Part shown: positions 17,546 to 26,603 of the stretch, piece by piece
How positions within the stretch are numbered: the stretch's first letter is position 1
Layout: each line of letters opens with the position of its first letter
From: Pseudomonas sp. AL03
Lineage (GTDB): Bacteria > Pseudomonadota > Gammaproteobacteria > Pseudomonadales > Pseudomonadaceae
Direction: 5' to 3'
Assembly: GCF_029960815.1 (NCBI RefSeq)
Contig: NZ_JASBRE010000003.1
Span: 62,001 to 126,000 of the forward strand
DNA: 64,000 nucleotides
Notes under the pieces: model-generated
Seen by the model: the letters and a program-made list of their open reading frames with translations, nothing else
Database searches by the model: none
Told to the model about the DNA's origin: nothing
Translations under genes and position numbers: made by a program

Positions 17546-19075
17546 TCACTGCCCTTCAGCAAGTTCCGTCTTCGGTGTCCGCAAAGCGCGCCAGGCAATT
17601 AAAATCGCCATGAGTGCCAAGCCGAACGTCACCCACGAAACCAAATTAATTCCACCCTCGAATGCACTCCCCGCCTGCGTCATCAGCGCACGTGCTTGAT
17701 CTCCCGACAACTGCACCGCCACATAATTAGCACCGGATAGCGTCTCACTCGCCAGCATCGTCTGCACCTCGCTCAAAAAACCCGGAAGCTGCAATGCACC
17801 GCGATAGTAGGCAGTGACGAGACCACCGAGCACTGTCGTCCCCAAAACCACACCCACTTCATAGGCTGTCTCACTAATGGCCGACGCCGCGCCCGCCTTT
17901 TCGGGCGGTGCGGCGGACAAAATCACGTCGTTGGATACCGTCGCGATCGCGCCCACGCCAATGTTCAGCAAGGCAAAAGCCACCACCAGAACGAACAGGC
18001 TGCTGCCGATGCTGGCGACCAACAAAAACGCCGCCCCAACAAACGCCATCAGAATCGGCACCAGCACATGCACCTGTACTCGACGTGCCACAGGCACGAC
18101 TGCCATTCCCACTACGATCGCCATGATCTGACCAGGTACTAACGCCAAGCTAGCCCTCAAGGGCGACATCTGAAGGACGATCTGTAAGAACTGAGTGGTG
18201 AAGAATACAAAGCCGACGAGGAACGCGAGGCTCATCAGATTGATCAGCACTGAGCCGCTGAAGGTGCCACTTCGGAACAGACTCAGATCCATCAGCGGCA
18301 CAGGCAGACGTAACTGCCGACGCACAAACATCCACCCAGCAACCATGCCGATTACAAATGCTGTCAGTGCCAACCCGTCAACACCATTACTGGCGCTGTG
18401 TTTAATGCCGTAAACGATGGCACTGAGGGCAACCATCGATTCCAAGATACTGAGCGGATCCAATGGTCCTGAACAGTCTTGCTCGGACTCGGGCAACAAC
18501 ACCGGTCCCAATACCAATAACGGCACCAATACGGGTATTGCCAACAGGAAAATCGCCTCCCAGCTGAAAAATTCCAGCAAAACCCCACCGACCAAAGGAC
18601 CGAGTGCCGATCCTACCGTCAGCGTTGTTGCCCAGATCGCGACAGCGACTCTCCGTTCTTCTCGATCCACAAATACCGAACGTATCAATGCCAACGTTGA
18701 GGGCATCAGCATCGCACCGAAAATCCCCATGCAAGCTCGCCCGGCAATCAGTTGTGTAGCCGTATCGGAGTAGGCGGTCAGCACCGACACAATGACAAAA
18801 CCCAAAGACCCAGCCAGTAACAACTTACGATGACCGATTCGATCGCCCAGACTGCCCATCGACACCAGCAATCCCGCCAATACCAGCGAATAGGCATCGA
18901 TCATCCATAACTGCTGACTAGCGCTCGGACGCAGGGCCTCGGCAATCTTGGGTAACGCGAATCCAAGCACCGTATTGTCCACGGTCACCAGTAGTACTGG
19001 CAGCATCAGCACGCTTAGGGCTGACCATCGTTTTGATTTTGCTCTGTGTTGTGCTGCCTTACTTACTAATGCCAT
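17546..19075 (-). CDS. MFS exporter, DHA2 type (SmvA-like), last gene of the pap cluster
   Basis: 509 residues with about 14 membrane segments. VTVDNTVLGFALPKIAEAL in TM1 and GSLGDRIGHRKLLLAG (motif A) are typical of SmvA/QacA-like DHA2 pumps, as is GSALGPLVGGVLLEFFSWEAIFL. AAGGAG is 8 bases before the ATG. It lies 93 bases after the papC-like gene on the same strand at the end of the biosynthetic run, so it probably exports the product and gives self-resistance. Confidence 0.9.
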   Translation of the reverse strand: MALVSKAAQHRAKSKRWSALSVLMLPVLLVTVDNTVLGFALPKIAEALRPSASQQLWMIDAYSLVLAGLLVSMGSLGDRIGHRKLLLAGSLGFVIVSVLTAYSDTATQLIAGRACMGIFGAMLMPSTLALIRSVFVDREERRVAVAIWATTLTVGSALGPLVGGVLLEFFSWEAIFLLAIPVLVPLLVLGPVLLPESEQDCSGPLDPLSILESMVALSAIVYGIKHSASNGVDGLALTAFVIGMVAGWMFVRRQLRLPVPLMDLSLFRSGTFSGSVLINLMSLAFLVGFVFFTTQFLQIVLQMSPLRASLALVPGQIMAIVVGMAVVPVARRVQVHVLVPILMAFVGAAFLLVASIGSSLFVLVVAFALLNIGVGAIATVSNDVILSAAPPEKAGAASAISETAYEVGVVLGTTVLGGLVTAYYRGALQLPGFLSEVQTMLASETLSGANYVAVQLSGDQARALMTQAGSAFEGGINLVSWVTFGLALMAILIAWRALRTPKTELAEGQ

Positions 19076-19168
19076 CAGCCAAGCTCCTTATCACCCTCAA
19101 AAAATTCACAGGAGATTTTGCAATGCGCTGTGAAACGAACCCAGCACACTTCCATGTCGAGGACTCGG

Positions 19169-20041
19169 TTAGTTCAGTAATGAAAAAACGTGCTGACAAT
19201 CGACAGCCCCCGAGTTCAAACGACTACCCAAAGCATTTGAAACGCCCTGTAAGTCGCGTCTGAACTCGTCATAATCTTGACTAGAGACATTATTCATCAA
19301 GCGTTCCATCCCTTCCGCCAGCGCGGCGCGCTGGTGGTTAGCCTGATCATTTTCTAGCTGTATATCCCAGTAGACTTCAGGCGGATTGACCAGAACCCGG
19401 GACAGCAACGCCATCATTGTCCGCATCGGAGGTGGCATCACCTCAAGAGCGCTTTCCAGATCAAGTGAAGACCTTGCCAACGCCAAGCCGAACCCGAGAA
19501 TTGCGGCATGGGGCAACGCCTGACAGAGCGCCATGAGTTCATCGTGAGCCACGGGCGTCATTCGCTTTATCTTCATCCCCGCCTCCATCAAGTGTTGCTC
19601 GATGAAAGCCGAAGGCGAGTCGCCATCTTCAAGACAAATTGCGACGGTGCGTCCCTGAACGGAGAGCTTGGGTGAAAACATTGGGTTGACGCCGACGAAA
19701 GGCTGCTGGGACGAAGCATTTTTCAATGCTCTGTAAAATGGCTCCTGAACAGAACAAGTCGGTATGAATACAACATCGTTCGAAACGGAGCCAACAACCC
19801 AAGGTATTGCCCGGATAGCCACGCTTTCGGGCAACGCAAAGACCACTGCCACCGCTCCTTGGAAGATGTGCCCGGTATTGCTGAACGGACTTGTGACATC
19901 GACTTCATAGAAGCCACATTCCTGTTCGGAAGGCCTGCGATCCACCACCCGGACATCGTATCCATATTGCATAAGAATGCGGCTGATCAATGAGCCAACC
20001 AAACCCGCTCCCCCCAACACGACAACCGTGTCGCTCATCAT
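19169..20041 (-). CDS. papC: PapC-like 4-amino-4-deoxyprephenate dehydrogenase
   Basis: 290 residues. The N-terminal Rossmann fold has VVLGGAGLVGSLISRILMQYGYDVRVVDRR (GxGxxG-type plus downstream Arg for NADP/NAD). An all-helical prephenate-dehydrogenase-type C-terminal domain follows (PHAAILGFGLALARS, NPPEVYWDIQLEND). VGVNPMFSPKLSVQGR matches the GxHPMFGP-type loop of TyrA proteins with an Asn in place of the His, a change also seen in PapC-type enzymes as I remember them. The expected reaction is oxidative decarboxylation of 4-amino-4-deoxyprephenate to 4-aminophenylpyruvate. The ATG overlaps the papA stop (ATGA). Confidence 0.82.
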   Translation of the reverse strand: MMSDTVVVLGGAGLVGSLISRILMQYGYDVRVVDRRPSEQECGFYEVDVTSPFSNTGHIFQGAVAVVFALPESVAIRAIPWVVGSVSNDVVFIPTCSVQEPFYRALKNASSQQPFVGVNPMFSPKLSVQGRTVAICLEDGDSPSAFIEQHLMEAGMKIKRMTPVAHDELMALCQALPHAAILGFGLALARSSLDLESALEVMPPPMRTMMALLSRVLVNPPEVYWDIQLENDQANHQRAALAEGMERLMNNVSSQDYDEFRRDLQGVSNALGSRLNSGAVDCQHVFSLLN

Positions 20042-22107
20042 GATTCGCTCCCTACGACAAAACTGTAATAAGGCACGCTAGCCTTGACCAAAGTTTCTTC
20101 AAGCTCTTGCTGTGGATCGGAGTGCGCAACAATCGCGCCACCAATTCCAAATTTCGCCTCGTTACCCTGGAGCACTGCCGTTCGGATGACAATACTCAGC
20201 TCCGCTCCACCACTGAAAGATAACCAGCCTAATGCGCCTGAGTAGACACCACGGGCGGAAGCCTCCAATACGTCAATAATTTCCATCGTGCGTTTCTTCG
20301 GAGCTCCCGTCATTGAGCCACCGGGGAAACAGGCTCGAATAGCTTCGATCGTTGAAATATCCGAGCGAAGGTGCCCACGAATCGTTGAGACAAGTTGGTG
20401 AACCGAAGAAAAGCTTTCCACTGAGAAAATCTCAGGGACATGAACGCTCCCTGGACGGCACACTTGATTCAAATCATGGCGCACCAAATCGACAATCATT
20501 AGGTTCTCGGCCCTGTCCTTTGCCGAGTTACGTAGCTCATCGCGCAATATTTGGTCCTCGGCGAATTGTTTACTACGCGGTCTGGTTCCCTTGATCGGTC
20601 TGGACTCGATCAATCCGCTGTCATCGATTCTGAGAAAGGTTTCGGGCGAAGCGCTTAATACTGAAAATCCTGCAAACGAGAGGTAAGCACCGTAGGGTAC
20701 GGGGCTAGCCTGGCGCATTCGCCAATAAGCACTCAAAGGCGCACCGCTGTACGCCATTTTTGCCCTATTGGTCAGGCAGATCTCGTACGACTCCCCATCG
20801 GTGATGTACTTGAGAGATTGATTGATCTTACTGATGTAATCATCTGGCCCGTCCTCAAGCGAGAGCTTCAGCTGATCTACGGCACCTGGAATAAACGAAC
20901 TGCAATGACCAGCGGACTCATCATTACGATGGAGAAAATCAGGTAAGGACGGCCAAACCACAGCATCGCCAGTCGCAGTCATCACGCATTCATAGGCCTT
21001 GTCTTCATGATGATCAAAGACAAAGAAATGCGGCGCAAACATGAATGAAGCATCCGGATAAACCGAACGGTAAATTTTTCGTCCACCCGCCAGTGCTTTC
21101 AATTCGTAACCGAGGTAGCCAACAAACCCACCCTTGAAAACAAACGGCAAGTACTGAGGGGTTGCCACATGCACAGCTTCGAAGATTTGGGCAATCAGTG
21201 TAAAAAAGTCTCCTTTGATGTTTTTTTTGCCCTTGGGGCCCTCAAGTTTCATGCACTCATCGTTGACATTGTATTCAAGCCTTATCGCTCCTTGCGCCTC
21301 CCCACTACCCATGATCGAGTAGCGGGCATTAGGTCTTTCTGACTTCTCGCTGTCTAGCCAAAAAGAAGAACGATCGTCTGCATAGAGCGTCGAGAATACT
21401 GCTAGTGGATCCGTGCATTCGGAAAACTCGCGGTAGGCAAGCTGCATATTCAGCATCCCCCCTACTGCGACGTAGGCATCTTTTGATGACGTACATTCCG
21501 TGTCGGACTCTAAGTGAGCTCTAGCACTGACGTTATGTTCCAGCGCCATGCGTACGAAGTTGCTCAATAGCGCATGGCCATATTCTGACTCGATGGATTC
21601 GGGGTGGAACTGGACACCCCAAACTGGTCTGGCGATGTGTTCGATTGCCATGACCACACCTTCAGACGTCCAGGCCGTACATTGGAGCTCTGCTGGTAGG
21701 CTTGTACACATTAACGAATGGTATCTGACCACTTCGAACTGCTCCGGTAAGTCTCGAAAGAGCCCTTTACCTGAATGAGTAATCCGACTGCGGTAGCCAT
21801 GCACAGGGTTGGGAGCGTACCCCACCGTCCCCCCAAGAAATTGAGCGATTCCTTGGTGGCCTAGACAAATACCAAGCAACGGGACAGGCGAACGGAGGAT
21901 GACGTCACCGCACACACCGAAATCCCCCTCCTGACTGGGGTGCCCTGGACCGGGCGACAGCACTACAGCGTCATATTTTTCGATGCCCAATTCATTGTAC
22001 GGAAGTGTATTTTTGACTACATCCGCGCAAATGCCTGTCACCTCATACAAATACTGAGCGATGTTCTGGGTGAAGGAATCAAAGTTATCAATCAGCAATA
22101 TTTTCAT
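20038..22107 (-). CDS. papA: PapA-like fused aminodeoxychorismate synthase
   Basis: 689 residues from ATG 22107, which overlaps the preceding stop. The N-terminal class I glutamine amidotransferase (1-190) has nucleophile Cys81 in GICLGHQGIA and His168/Glu170 in WGVQFHPES. The C-terminal chorismate-binding domain carries PIKGTRPR (504-511). Its Lys506 is the residue diagnostic of aminodeoxychorismate synthase (PabB) rather than anthranilate synthase (PIAGT). FPGGSMTGAPKKR follows at about 594. The product is 4-amino-4-deoxychorismate. No aminodeoxychorismate lyase is present, and a mutase and dehydrogenase flank the gene, so the intermediate is routed to 4-aminophenylpyruvate rather than folate. 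Confidence 0.9.
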   Translation of the reverse strand: MKILLIDNFDSFTQNIAQYLYEVTGICADVVKNTLPYNELGIEKYDAVVLSPGPGHPSQEGDFGVCGDVILRSPVPLLGICLGHQGIAQFLGGTVGYAPNPVHGYRSRITHSGKGLFRDLPEQFEVVRYHSLMCTSLPAELQCTAWTSEGVVMAIEHIARPVWGVQFHPESIESEYGHALLSNFVRMALEHNVSARAHLESDTECTSSKDAYVAVGGMLNMQLAYREFSECTDPLAVFSTLYADDRSSFWLDSEKSERPNARYSIMGSGEAQGAIRLEYNVNDECMKLEGPKGKKNIKGDFFTLIAQIFEAVHVATPQYLPFVFKGGFVGYLGYELKALAGGRKIYRSVYPDASFMFAPHFFVFDHHEDKAYECVMTATGDAVVWPSLPDFLHRNDESAGHCSSFIPGAVDQLKLSLEDGPDDYISKINQSLKYITDGESYEICLTNRAKMAYSGAPLSAYWRMRQASPVPYGAYLSFAGFSVLSASPETFLRIDDSGLIESRPIKGTRPRSKQFAEDQILRDELRNSAKDRAENLMIVDLVRHDLNQVCRPGSVHVPEIFSVESFSSVHQLVSTIRGHLRSDISTIEAIRACFPGGSMTGAPKKRTMEIIDVLEASARGVYSGALGWLSFSGGAELSIVIRTAVLQGNEAKFGIGGAIVAHSDPQQELEETLVKASVPYYSFVVGSES

Positions 22108-22439
22108 GAGGGTCGCCCCGGGGCCAGACACTGATTGATCAGGACGTCTTCCTGAGTACACGTCTCTTCTATAATCAGTTTGAATATCGACTCGGCATAT
22201 TCCGGCCTCAATCCTACCGCCTCCGACCTAATCTTAATCATATCGAGCACGTAGGAAACTCGTCCGGGTTGCATCATCGCAATACCATGGATGGCTTTGA
22301 GCTGGGCAATGTCCATGCACACTTTCATTCGCTCAGAAAGCAGGTCGACAACTTGCAAATTTATCGAGTCAAGCCGCTCGCGCTGCGGCTGCAAAATGTT
22401 AGACGTGCCTGTCTGTGATAACTGTCCCTGTCGTTTCAT
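22104..22439 (-). CDS. papB: PapB-like AroQ-fold 4-amino-4-deoxychorismate mutase
   Basis: About 111 residues from ATG 22439, chosen because GGAGG stands 8 bases upstream. An in-frame ATG at 22502 would extend it by 21 residues and overlap the upstream gene. The chorismate mutase type II pattern is clear: RLDSINLQVVDLLSERMKVCMDIAQLKAIHG, then a conserved PGR near the central loop, and RPEYAESIFKLIIEETCTQED. It should rearrange 4-amino-4-deoxychorismate to 4-amino-4-deoxyprephenate. Its 3' end overlaps the papA start by 4 bases, suggesting translational coupling. Confidence 0.85.
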   Translation of the reverse strand: MKRQGQLSQTGTSNILQPQRERLDSINLQVVDLLSERMKVCMDIAQLKAIHGIAMMQPGRVSYVLDMIKIRSEAVGLRPEYAESIFKLIIEETCTQEDVLINQCLAPGRPS

Positions 22440-22482
22440 CTTTTGCACCTCCGTTAGCCAATTTCTGGAAGAGAGTCGCCAG

Positions 22483-23754
22483 TCAGGCGTGATCCCGCTC
22501 ATTGATAGCAGGCGTCCATAACCCCTTGCTCGTCATAGCCCCTAGAGCAGCCCCCAATAACCTGATGTCTTTGCCACTGTGGTCTGCTGAAATTGCAAAA
22601 CGCAGCATCGCTTTGCCTTTGGCAATGATTGGGTAAAACACCGGAAAGAGCAGCATGCCTTGGTCACGCAGGATTCTCGCAGCCTGCAAGCCGGCCTCCT
22701 CTGTTTCAAAGAAGGCTCCTCTGACAGGTGACTGGATACCTGCGTTGAGCAACTGGTTGTCGGTGAGGGAATCTAAAAGGGCGACATTTTCCCAAAGTCG
22801 CCGTTGCAAAATATCGATCTCTTCACTGAGATGGATTTTCGCCGAGGCAACGTTCGCCGCCAACATGGGCACCATAATGGAATGACCAAATATCAGCGGA
22901 TTCGCCAGGGTTCGGATAACTTCAACATCCCGTGGATCTGAAACCACGACAAAACCACCCGCGCCACCAAAGGCTTTGGAGAGAGACCCTGCCAGAATAA
23001 TATTTGCAGGTAATGAGTGATCAACTGTTGAAAAGGCATATCCCGCACCATGTCGTCCGACGATCGAAATACCATGAGCATCGTCTACGTATAAGTATCC
23101 CTGTGCCGACTCTAGCTGCCGAGAGAGCTCAGCGATGGGTACAAGACCACTCATCGAACCAATTCCATCGATCAAGAGCACTGGAGTTTCACCTTTGTCG
23201 GTGCAGTCTTTCAGCGCTGTGGTCATTGATTCTTGACTGGTGGACTCAACTCTAGAAACAGGTCCGAACTGGTCCAAAATCCCCCTAAGTACCTGCATCG
23301 AAGCATGGGCGGTTTTGTCCATCAGCCAATGGATTCGTCTTTTGACCGGATACCCACCCAACGAACCACTCCCCAGCAACGGTAAAACACCTAAATGGAC
23401 ACTGCTGGTAGAGGTAAACACCGCAACGCCGCTACCTCTGTAAATCTGAGAAAGCAACTCTTCCAGTTGAGGCAGGTAACGTGGGCGCATTGCACTTCGA
23501 GAAGACGACAGGTGCAATCCGGAAGTTTCCATAGCCTGGTGTGCGGCATCGATCAATGCCGAGTGGGTTTCCAAGCCCAAGTACGAACAGGAAACAAACT
23601 CTATGAATGTGCCTCCGTCCTGCAAGGTAATGTGCTTACCCGCACGACTCGCAACGGTAAAACCTGTCAGCCCTTCCTCGTAAGCCTTCGCCAGTGCACC
23701 AGTGGTGTTGCCGCGACGAATGCTCATCCAGTCTTGTCTAGTTTGCACATCCAT
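22483..23754 (-). CDS. alpha-oxoamine synthase family PLP enzyme (BioF/KBL-like)
   Basis: The protein has 423 residues. The PLP Lys260 sits in GSLSKAFGGAGG, and the pyridine-nitrogen Asp224 and stacking His227 lie in VDDAHGISIVG, as in 8-amino-7-oxononanoate synthase, 2-amino-3-ketobutyrate CoA ligase and serine palmitoyltransferase. The C-terminal MLRFAISADHSGKDI matches the substrate-carboxylate Arg region. Such enzymes condense an amino acid with an acyl thioester and release CO2. In this operon the natural amino acid candidate is 4-aminophenylalanine, formed from the PapABC product by a housekeeping aminotransferase; that is inference. No carrier protein is encoded nearby, so an acyl-CoA or a shared ACP would be the donor. 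Confidence 0.85.
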   Translation of the reverse strand: MDVQTRQDWMSIRRGNTTGALAKAYEEGLTGFTVASRAGKHITLQDGGTFIEFVSCSYLGLETHSALIDAAHQAMETSGLHLSSSRSAMRPRYLPQLEELLSQIYRGSGVAVFTSTSSVHLGVLPLLGSGSLGGYPVKRRIHWLMDKTAHASMQVLRGILDQFGPVSRVESTSQESMTTALKDCTDKGETPVLLIDGIGSMSGLVPIAELSRQLESAQGYLYVDDAHGISIVGRHGAGYAFSTVDHSLPANIILAGSLSKAFGGAGGFVVVSDPRDVEVIRTLANPLIFGHSIMVPMLAANVASAKIHLSEEIDILQRRLWENVALLDSLTDNQLLNAGIQSPVRGAFFETEEAGLQAARILRDQGMLLFPVFYPIIAKGKAMLRFAISADHSGKDIRLLGAALGAMTSKGLWTPAINERDHA

Positions 23755-23775
23755 AGCTAAACTCCTTTCTAAAAA

Positions 23776-24627
23776 TCACTGGGATTTGCATCCGATGGTC
23801 ATTACTGAGCTGCCCGAGGCGTCGGACGCTTCCTTATCGATTACAGTTTGTGTATTTGTCAGCTGACTCTGCTTGAACAGTTCGCGCACCGCTTTGGCCT
23901 GCTCCTCGCCATGCTCAATGACTAGCCAACCTTCACGACTTAGTAACTGGTTCGCGAGCGAGATGATGTGCCGTATCAGTTCAAGACCATCGGTCCCGGA
24001 ATAGACCGACACCCGTGGATGGTGATCGCTCCACTCAGGCAACAACTCTTGGAACTGTGGGACGTACAGAGGATTAGCGACAATCAAACCAACCTGATCT
24101 GTGAATCGCGTAAATGCCTGTTTGTCGCGAATGTCAGCCTGCAAGTGATTGACCTGCCCCCCCTTGCAGGCCAGTCGGTCGATATTGCGCTTGAGGTACT
24201 GCACCGCTATCTCATCAAACTCCACGCATGTCACTTTCAGATCCGGTCTACGTCGTGCGATCGCCAAGCCAATCGCGCCGCTTCCTGCACACAAATCGAG
24301 GACACTAGCACCCGGTCGCAGCACAGCACAGGTCTCCAGCCACTTGTGAATGATTTTGCTGTGAGGGCGGGGGATAAACACGCCGCTACCGACCACCAGC
24401 GGCATTTCGTCAAACTCCACCATGCCAACAATATGACCGAGAGGAATTCGGTTACAGCGCTCTTTAACCGCTAACATAAATTCATTGAGCGCACGACTTT
24501 TATCCACCCGTTCGATATAGCGATCTATAAGACAACTCAAATCTTCTTCCAAGTCCCAGACACCAGACGCTTGCAACATGGCCCGCGCTTGACTAATAGC
24601 AAGGTACTCACGATCCGTAAGACTCAT
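23776..24627 (-). CDS. HemK/PrmC-like SAM methyltransferase with altered NPPY motif
   Basis: 283 residues from ATG 24627 (AGGAG 5 bases upstream). It has an N-terminal helical domain like PrmC, then IPLGHIVGMVEF (61-72, compare PVQYILGEWEF), FIPRPHS (compare LIPRPET), SAM motif I VLDLCAGSGAIGLAIA (109-124), and NPLY (185-188) instead of NPPY. In HemK/PrmC the NPPY loop binds the glutamine amide, so this copy has probably left release-factor methylation. A role in methylating an amine, possibly the arylamine (as the unrelated PapM does in pristinamycin biosynthesis), fits the context but is unproven. It overlaps the upstream gene's stop. Confidence 0.8.
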   Translation of the reverse strand: MSLTDREYLAISQARAMLQASGVWDLEEDLSCLIDRYIERVDKSRALNEFMLAVKERCNRIPLGHIVGMVEFDEMPLVVGSGVFIPRPHSKIIHKWLETCAVLRPGASVLDLCAGSGAIGLAIARRRPDLKVTCVEFDEIAVQYLKRNIDRLACKGGQVNHLQADIRDKQAFTRFTDQVGLIVANPLYVPQFQELLPEWSDHHPRVSVYSGTDGLELIRHIISLANQLLSREGWLVIEHGEEQAKAVRELFKQSQLTNTQTVIDKEASDASGSSVMTIGCKSQ

Positions 24628-26057
24628 GACCACTCCTTGTAATACTGCGCAAGTCTTTTCAAAATTGACTCATACAGATAGGAGAATGCGACCAACTCCG
24701 GCGGAGGCGTAAATGACGAGTGCAAATCATTTATAAGTTGTTCGTAATTGCGCGATAGCCCTTCATCCAGCAAAGGAAACCAGTAAGGTTTTATATCCCA
24801 ACGATACTCATATCCTGTGGCAAACATCTGCTGTACCGTTTCCCTGACCGTATTTTCGCGGGCAAACCCGGATAACGGAGCACGTACAGGTTTGAAAGGG
24901 CTGAGATCTAGATCGGGAGTATCTATATCGGTAAGGCAATTAGCTATATACCGCGCCAACAATGGTGACTGGTGCAGGCCGTCTCGGTAGGTGCCTGTTG
25001 CAAGCCAAAGACCTTCGATGCCGCACTCGCCAATCAATGGAAAACCATCTGCCGGAATTGGCCTGTTGCCAACCTGTATGGAAATGATTTCAGCGCTATG
25101 AAGGTCCAGGTTCAGTTGATCAACAGCACAGTCAAGCAAAAACTGAACATCCGATATGAGAGCCTGTTGTTTAGGCCGCTCCGAAATTATATTAGTAGCT
25201 CCCAGATACAAGACTCCGTCCCCACGAGGGACACAGTGCAAGCCGCACGCAAAAGCACGATTTGGCGTCCGTATGACAGAACTCGGCAACTCAACCCCTT
25301 CTGGCATTTTCACGAGAATTGAAACGCCATATCCACTGAACAACGGTGGAATTTTCTTTACGAGCTCGTCGATATCACTAAGCAGGTCTAAAGATTGAAC
25401 GCCTGCCGCAATCACAACTTTTCTTGCCCAAAGAACCTCTCCACTGCATAACTCAATGCCGGTGACTACCTCACCCTCAACCAACACGCGTTGGGCGTTC
25501 TCATTTTTCAGAGTGCCACCCTCTGAGACAAATGCAGCATCCAGTTTCTCCAGCAAAAGATGAGAATTCACGGAATGCTCGTTGGGTATGTACAACCCAC
25601 GCAGAGGGCGAACCAGATGGTTGGGCTTCAGCCACTCCATTTTGCGCGGATCAACTATTTCAAACGGCTCACCATACTCACGAAGGGTTCTCTCGATGGT
25701 GTCGAAGTTAACGCTGTCCACCTCATCCATGCCGGCGGTGTTGAGCAGCACATGGGTCCCAATCGCGGTAAACAACGAACTAGAATCACCTGAAGAAATT
25801 GCCAAGCGCTCCGCCCAACTTGACCACAGGTGTTGAGCTTGTCGATCCATGTCTAATTTCAATCGACCAAAATCACTTGCCAGCAGGCCGCTTGTTACCT
25901 CCCCGAAACATCCATTCATCGCTCCGGCAGCCCTTGACGCAGCATTTGTACGATCAGTCTCACCGACTCGACAGACATTTAAACCTCGCGTGGACAACTC
26001 ATACGCGATTGATCCACCAACTGCTCCTGCTCCTACAACAACGACGTCGAACTCCAT
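24624..26057 (-). CDS. FAD-dependent amine/amino-acid oxidase of DAO family
   Basis: The protein has 477 residues. It begins with the dinucleotide-binding strand VVVVGAGAVGGSIAYELSTRG. Further DAO features are the long substrate domain and a C-terminal IPADGFPLIGECGIEGLWLATGTYRDGLHQSPLLARYIA, which is the region that closes on FAD in glycine oxidase and DadA-like enzymes. About 90 extra residues follow (FKPVRAPLSG to the end), which is longer than ThiO-type oxidases (around 370-420). It is the first gene of the operon. The likely chemistry is oxidation of a C-N bond in the pathway intermediate. Confidence 0.82.
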   Translation of the reverse strand: MEFDVVVVGAGAVGGSIAYELSTRGLNVCRVGETDRTNAASRAAGAMNGCFGEVTSGLLASDFGRLKLDMDRQAQHLWSSWAERLAISSGDSSSLFTAIGTHVLLNTAGMDEVDSVNFDTIERTLREYGEPFEIVDPRKMEWLKPNHLVRPLRGLYIPNEHSVNSHLLLEKLDAAFVSEGGTLKNENAQRVLVEGEVVTGIELCSGEVLWARKVVIAAGVQSLDLLSDIDELVKKIPPLFSGYGVSILVKMPEGVELPSSVIRTPNRAFACGLHCVPRGDGVLYLGATNIISERPKQQALISDVQFLLDCAVDQLNLDLHSAEIISIQVGNRPIPADGFPLIGECGIEGLWLATGTYRDGLHQSPLLARYIANCLTDIDTPDLDLSPFKPVRAPLSGFARENTVRETVQQMFATGYEYRWDIKPYWFPLLDEGLSRNYEQLINDLHSSFTPPPELVAFSYLYESILKRLAQYYKEWS

Positions 26058-26380
26058 GTTTTGACCTCAGACGATTGCCCGCAATGTAAGACAATAAATT
26101 TTTCTCGTTGGAAACAGGAACATTTCTATAATTTCGTTACATTACGATTCAACCGACTATTTGTTTCATATTGTATCTTCGAAATAATTCTACACATATT
26201 GCAGCGGAGCTAAAAATCTGGACCTCTGCGCTTAAACCAAAGACTGTCCAGTTAACTTTTAAAAAACAGCAGCCTATGAAAACTTAGTTAAATTTACATA
26301 ATTAGTAAAAACAAAAACTCAAAAAAAATCGACCATCACAGATTGCGTGAAAACTTAGCTACCCCCCTGACGATTCGAGC
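26058..26380. promoter_or_regulatory. AT-rich upstream region of the pap-type operon
   Basis: About 320 bases of conspicuously AT-rich sequence (especially 26090-26340) with no ORF of note. It precedes the first gene of the minus-strand cluster and must contain its promoter. The composition contrasts with the plus-strand side and supports foreign origin or H-NS/MvaT-type silencing. No regulator gene is present in the cluster. Confidence 0.5.
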
Positions 26381-26440
26381 TTGGCCGTAGGTGAACTGAT
26401 GGCGATTGATAGCGGTAAGTTCCAGGCAGCCGCGTCCTAC
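26381..26440 (+). pseudogene. transposase scrap (IS1182-like motif)
   Basis: A plus-strand reading gives LAVGELMAIDSGKFQAAAS. It mirrors the GENLVAIDGSKFKAVNN motif of IS1182-type transposases, a copy of which lies at 50007-50743. Only about 25 residues remain and no flanking inverted repeats were identified. It marks past mobile-element activity at the edge of the pap cluster. Confidence 0.45.
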
Positions 26441-26445
26441 CCCCA

Positions 26446-26480
26446 AAAGCAAGCGCCCCAAACAATCTCGGGCGTTTGCT
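26446..26480 (-). terminator. possible terminator hairpin
   Basis: GCAAGCGCCCC and GGGCGTTTGC form an about 10-bp stem around AAACAATCTC. Read on the minus strand the stem is followed by TTTT, read on plus it is not. No gene that it would terminate on the minus strand is evident, so it may be a relic. Confidence 0.35.
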
Positions 26481-26603
26481 TGAGTCACCTCTCCACGTTT
26501 TCACCCAGTCTTCGAGGCCTCTTTTTTTTGAGCGGCTACGCTCGATAGGTATCGCTCACGCTGTCCAGCCGACAGAGCAATCGGCCCAAGAGGAAGCGCA
26601 CAG

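Noticed and set aside
20038..22107. Anthranilate synthase or folate-pathway PabAB
   Set aside because: The PIKGT motif excludes anthranilate synthase, and the flanking mutase and dehydrogenase with no lyase argue for the PapA role rather than folate synthesis.
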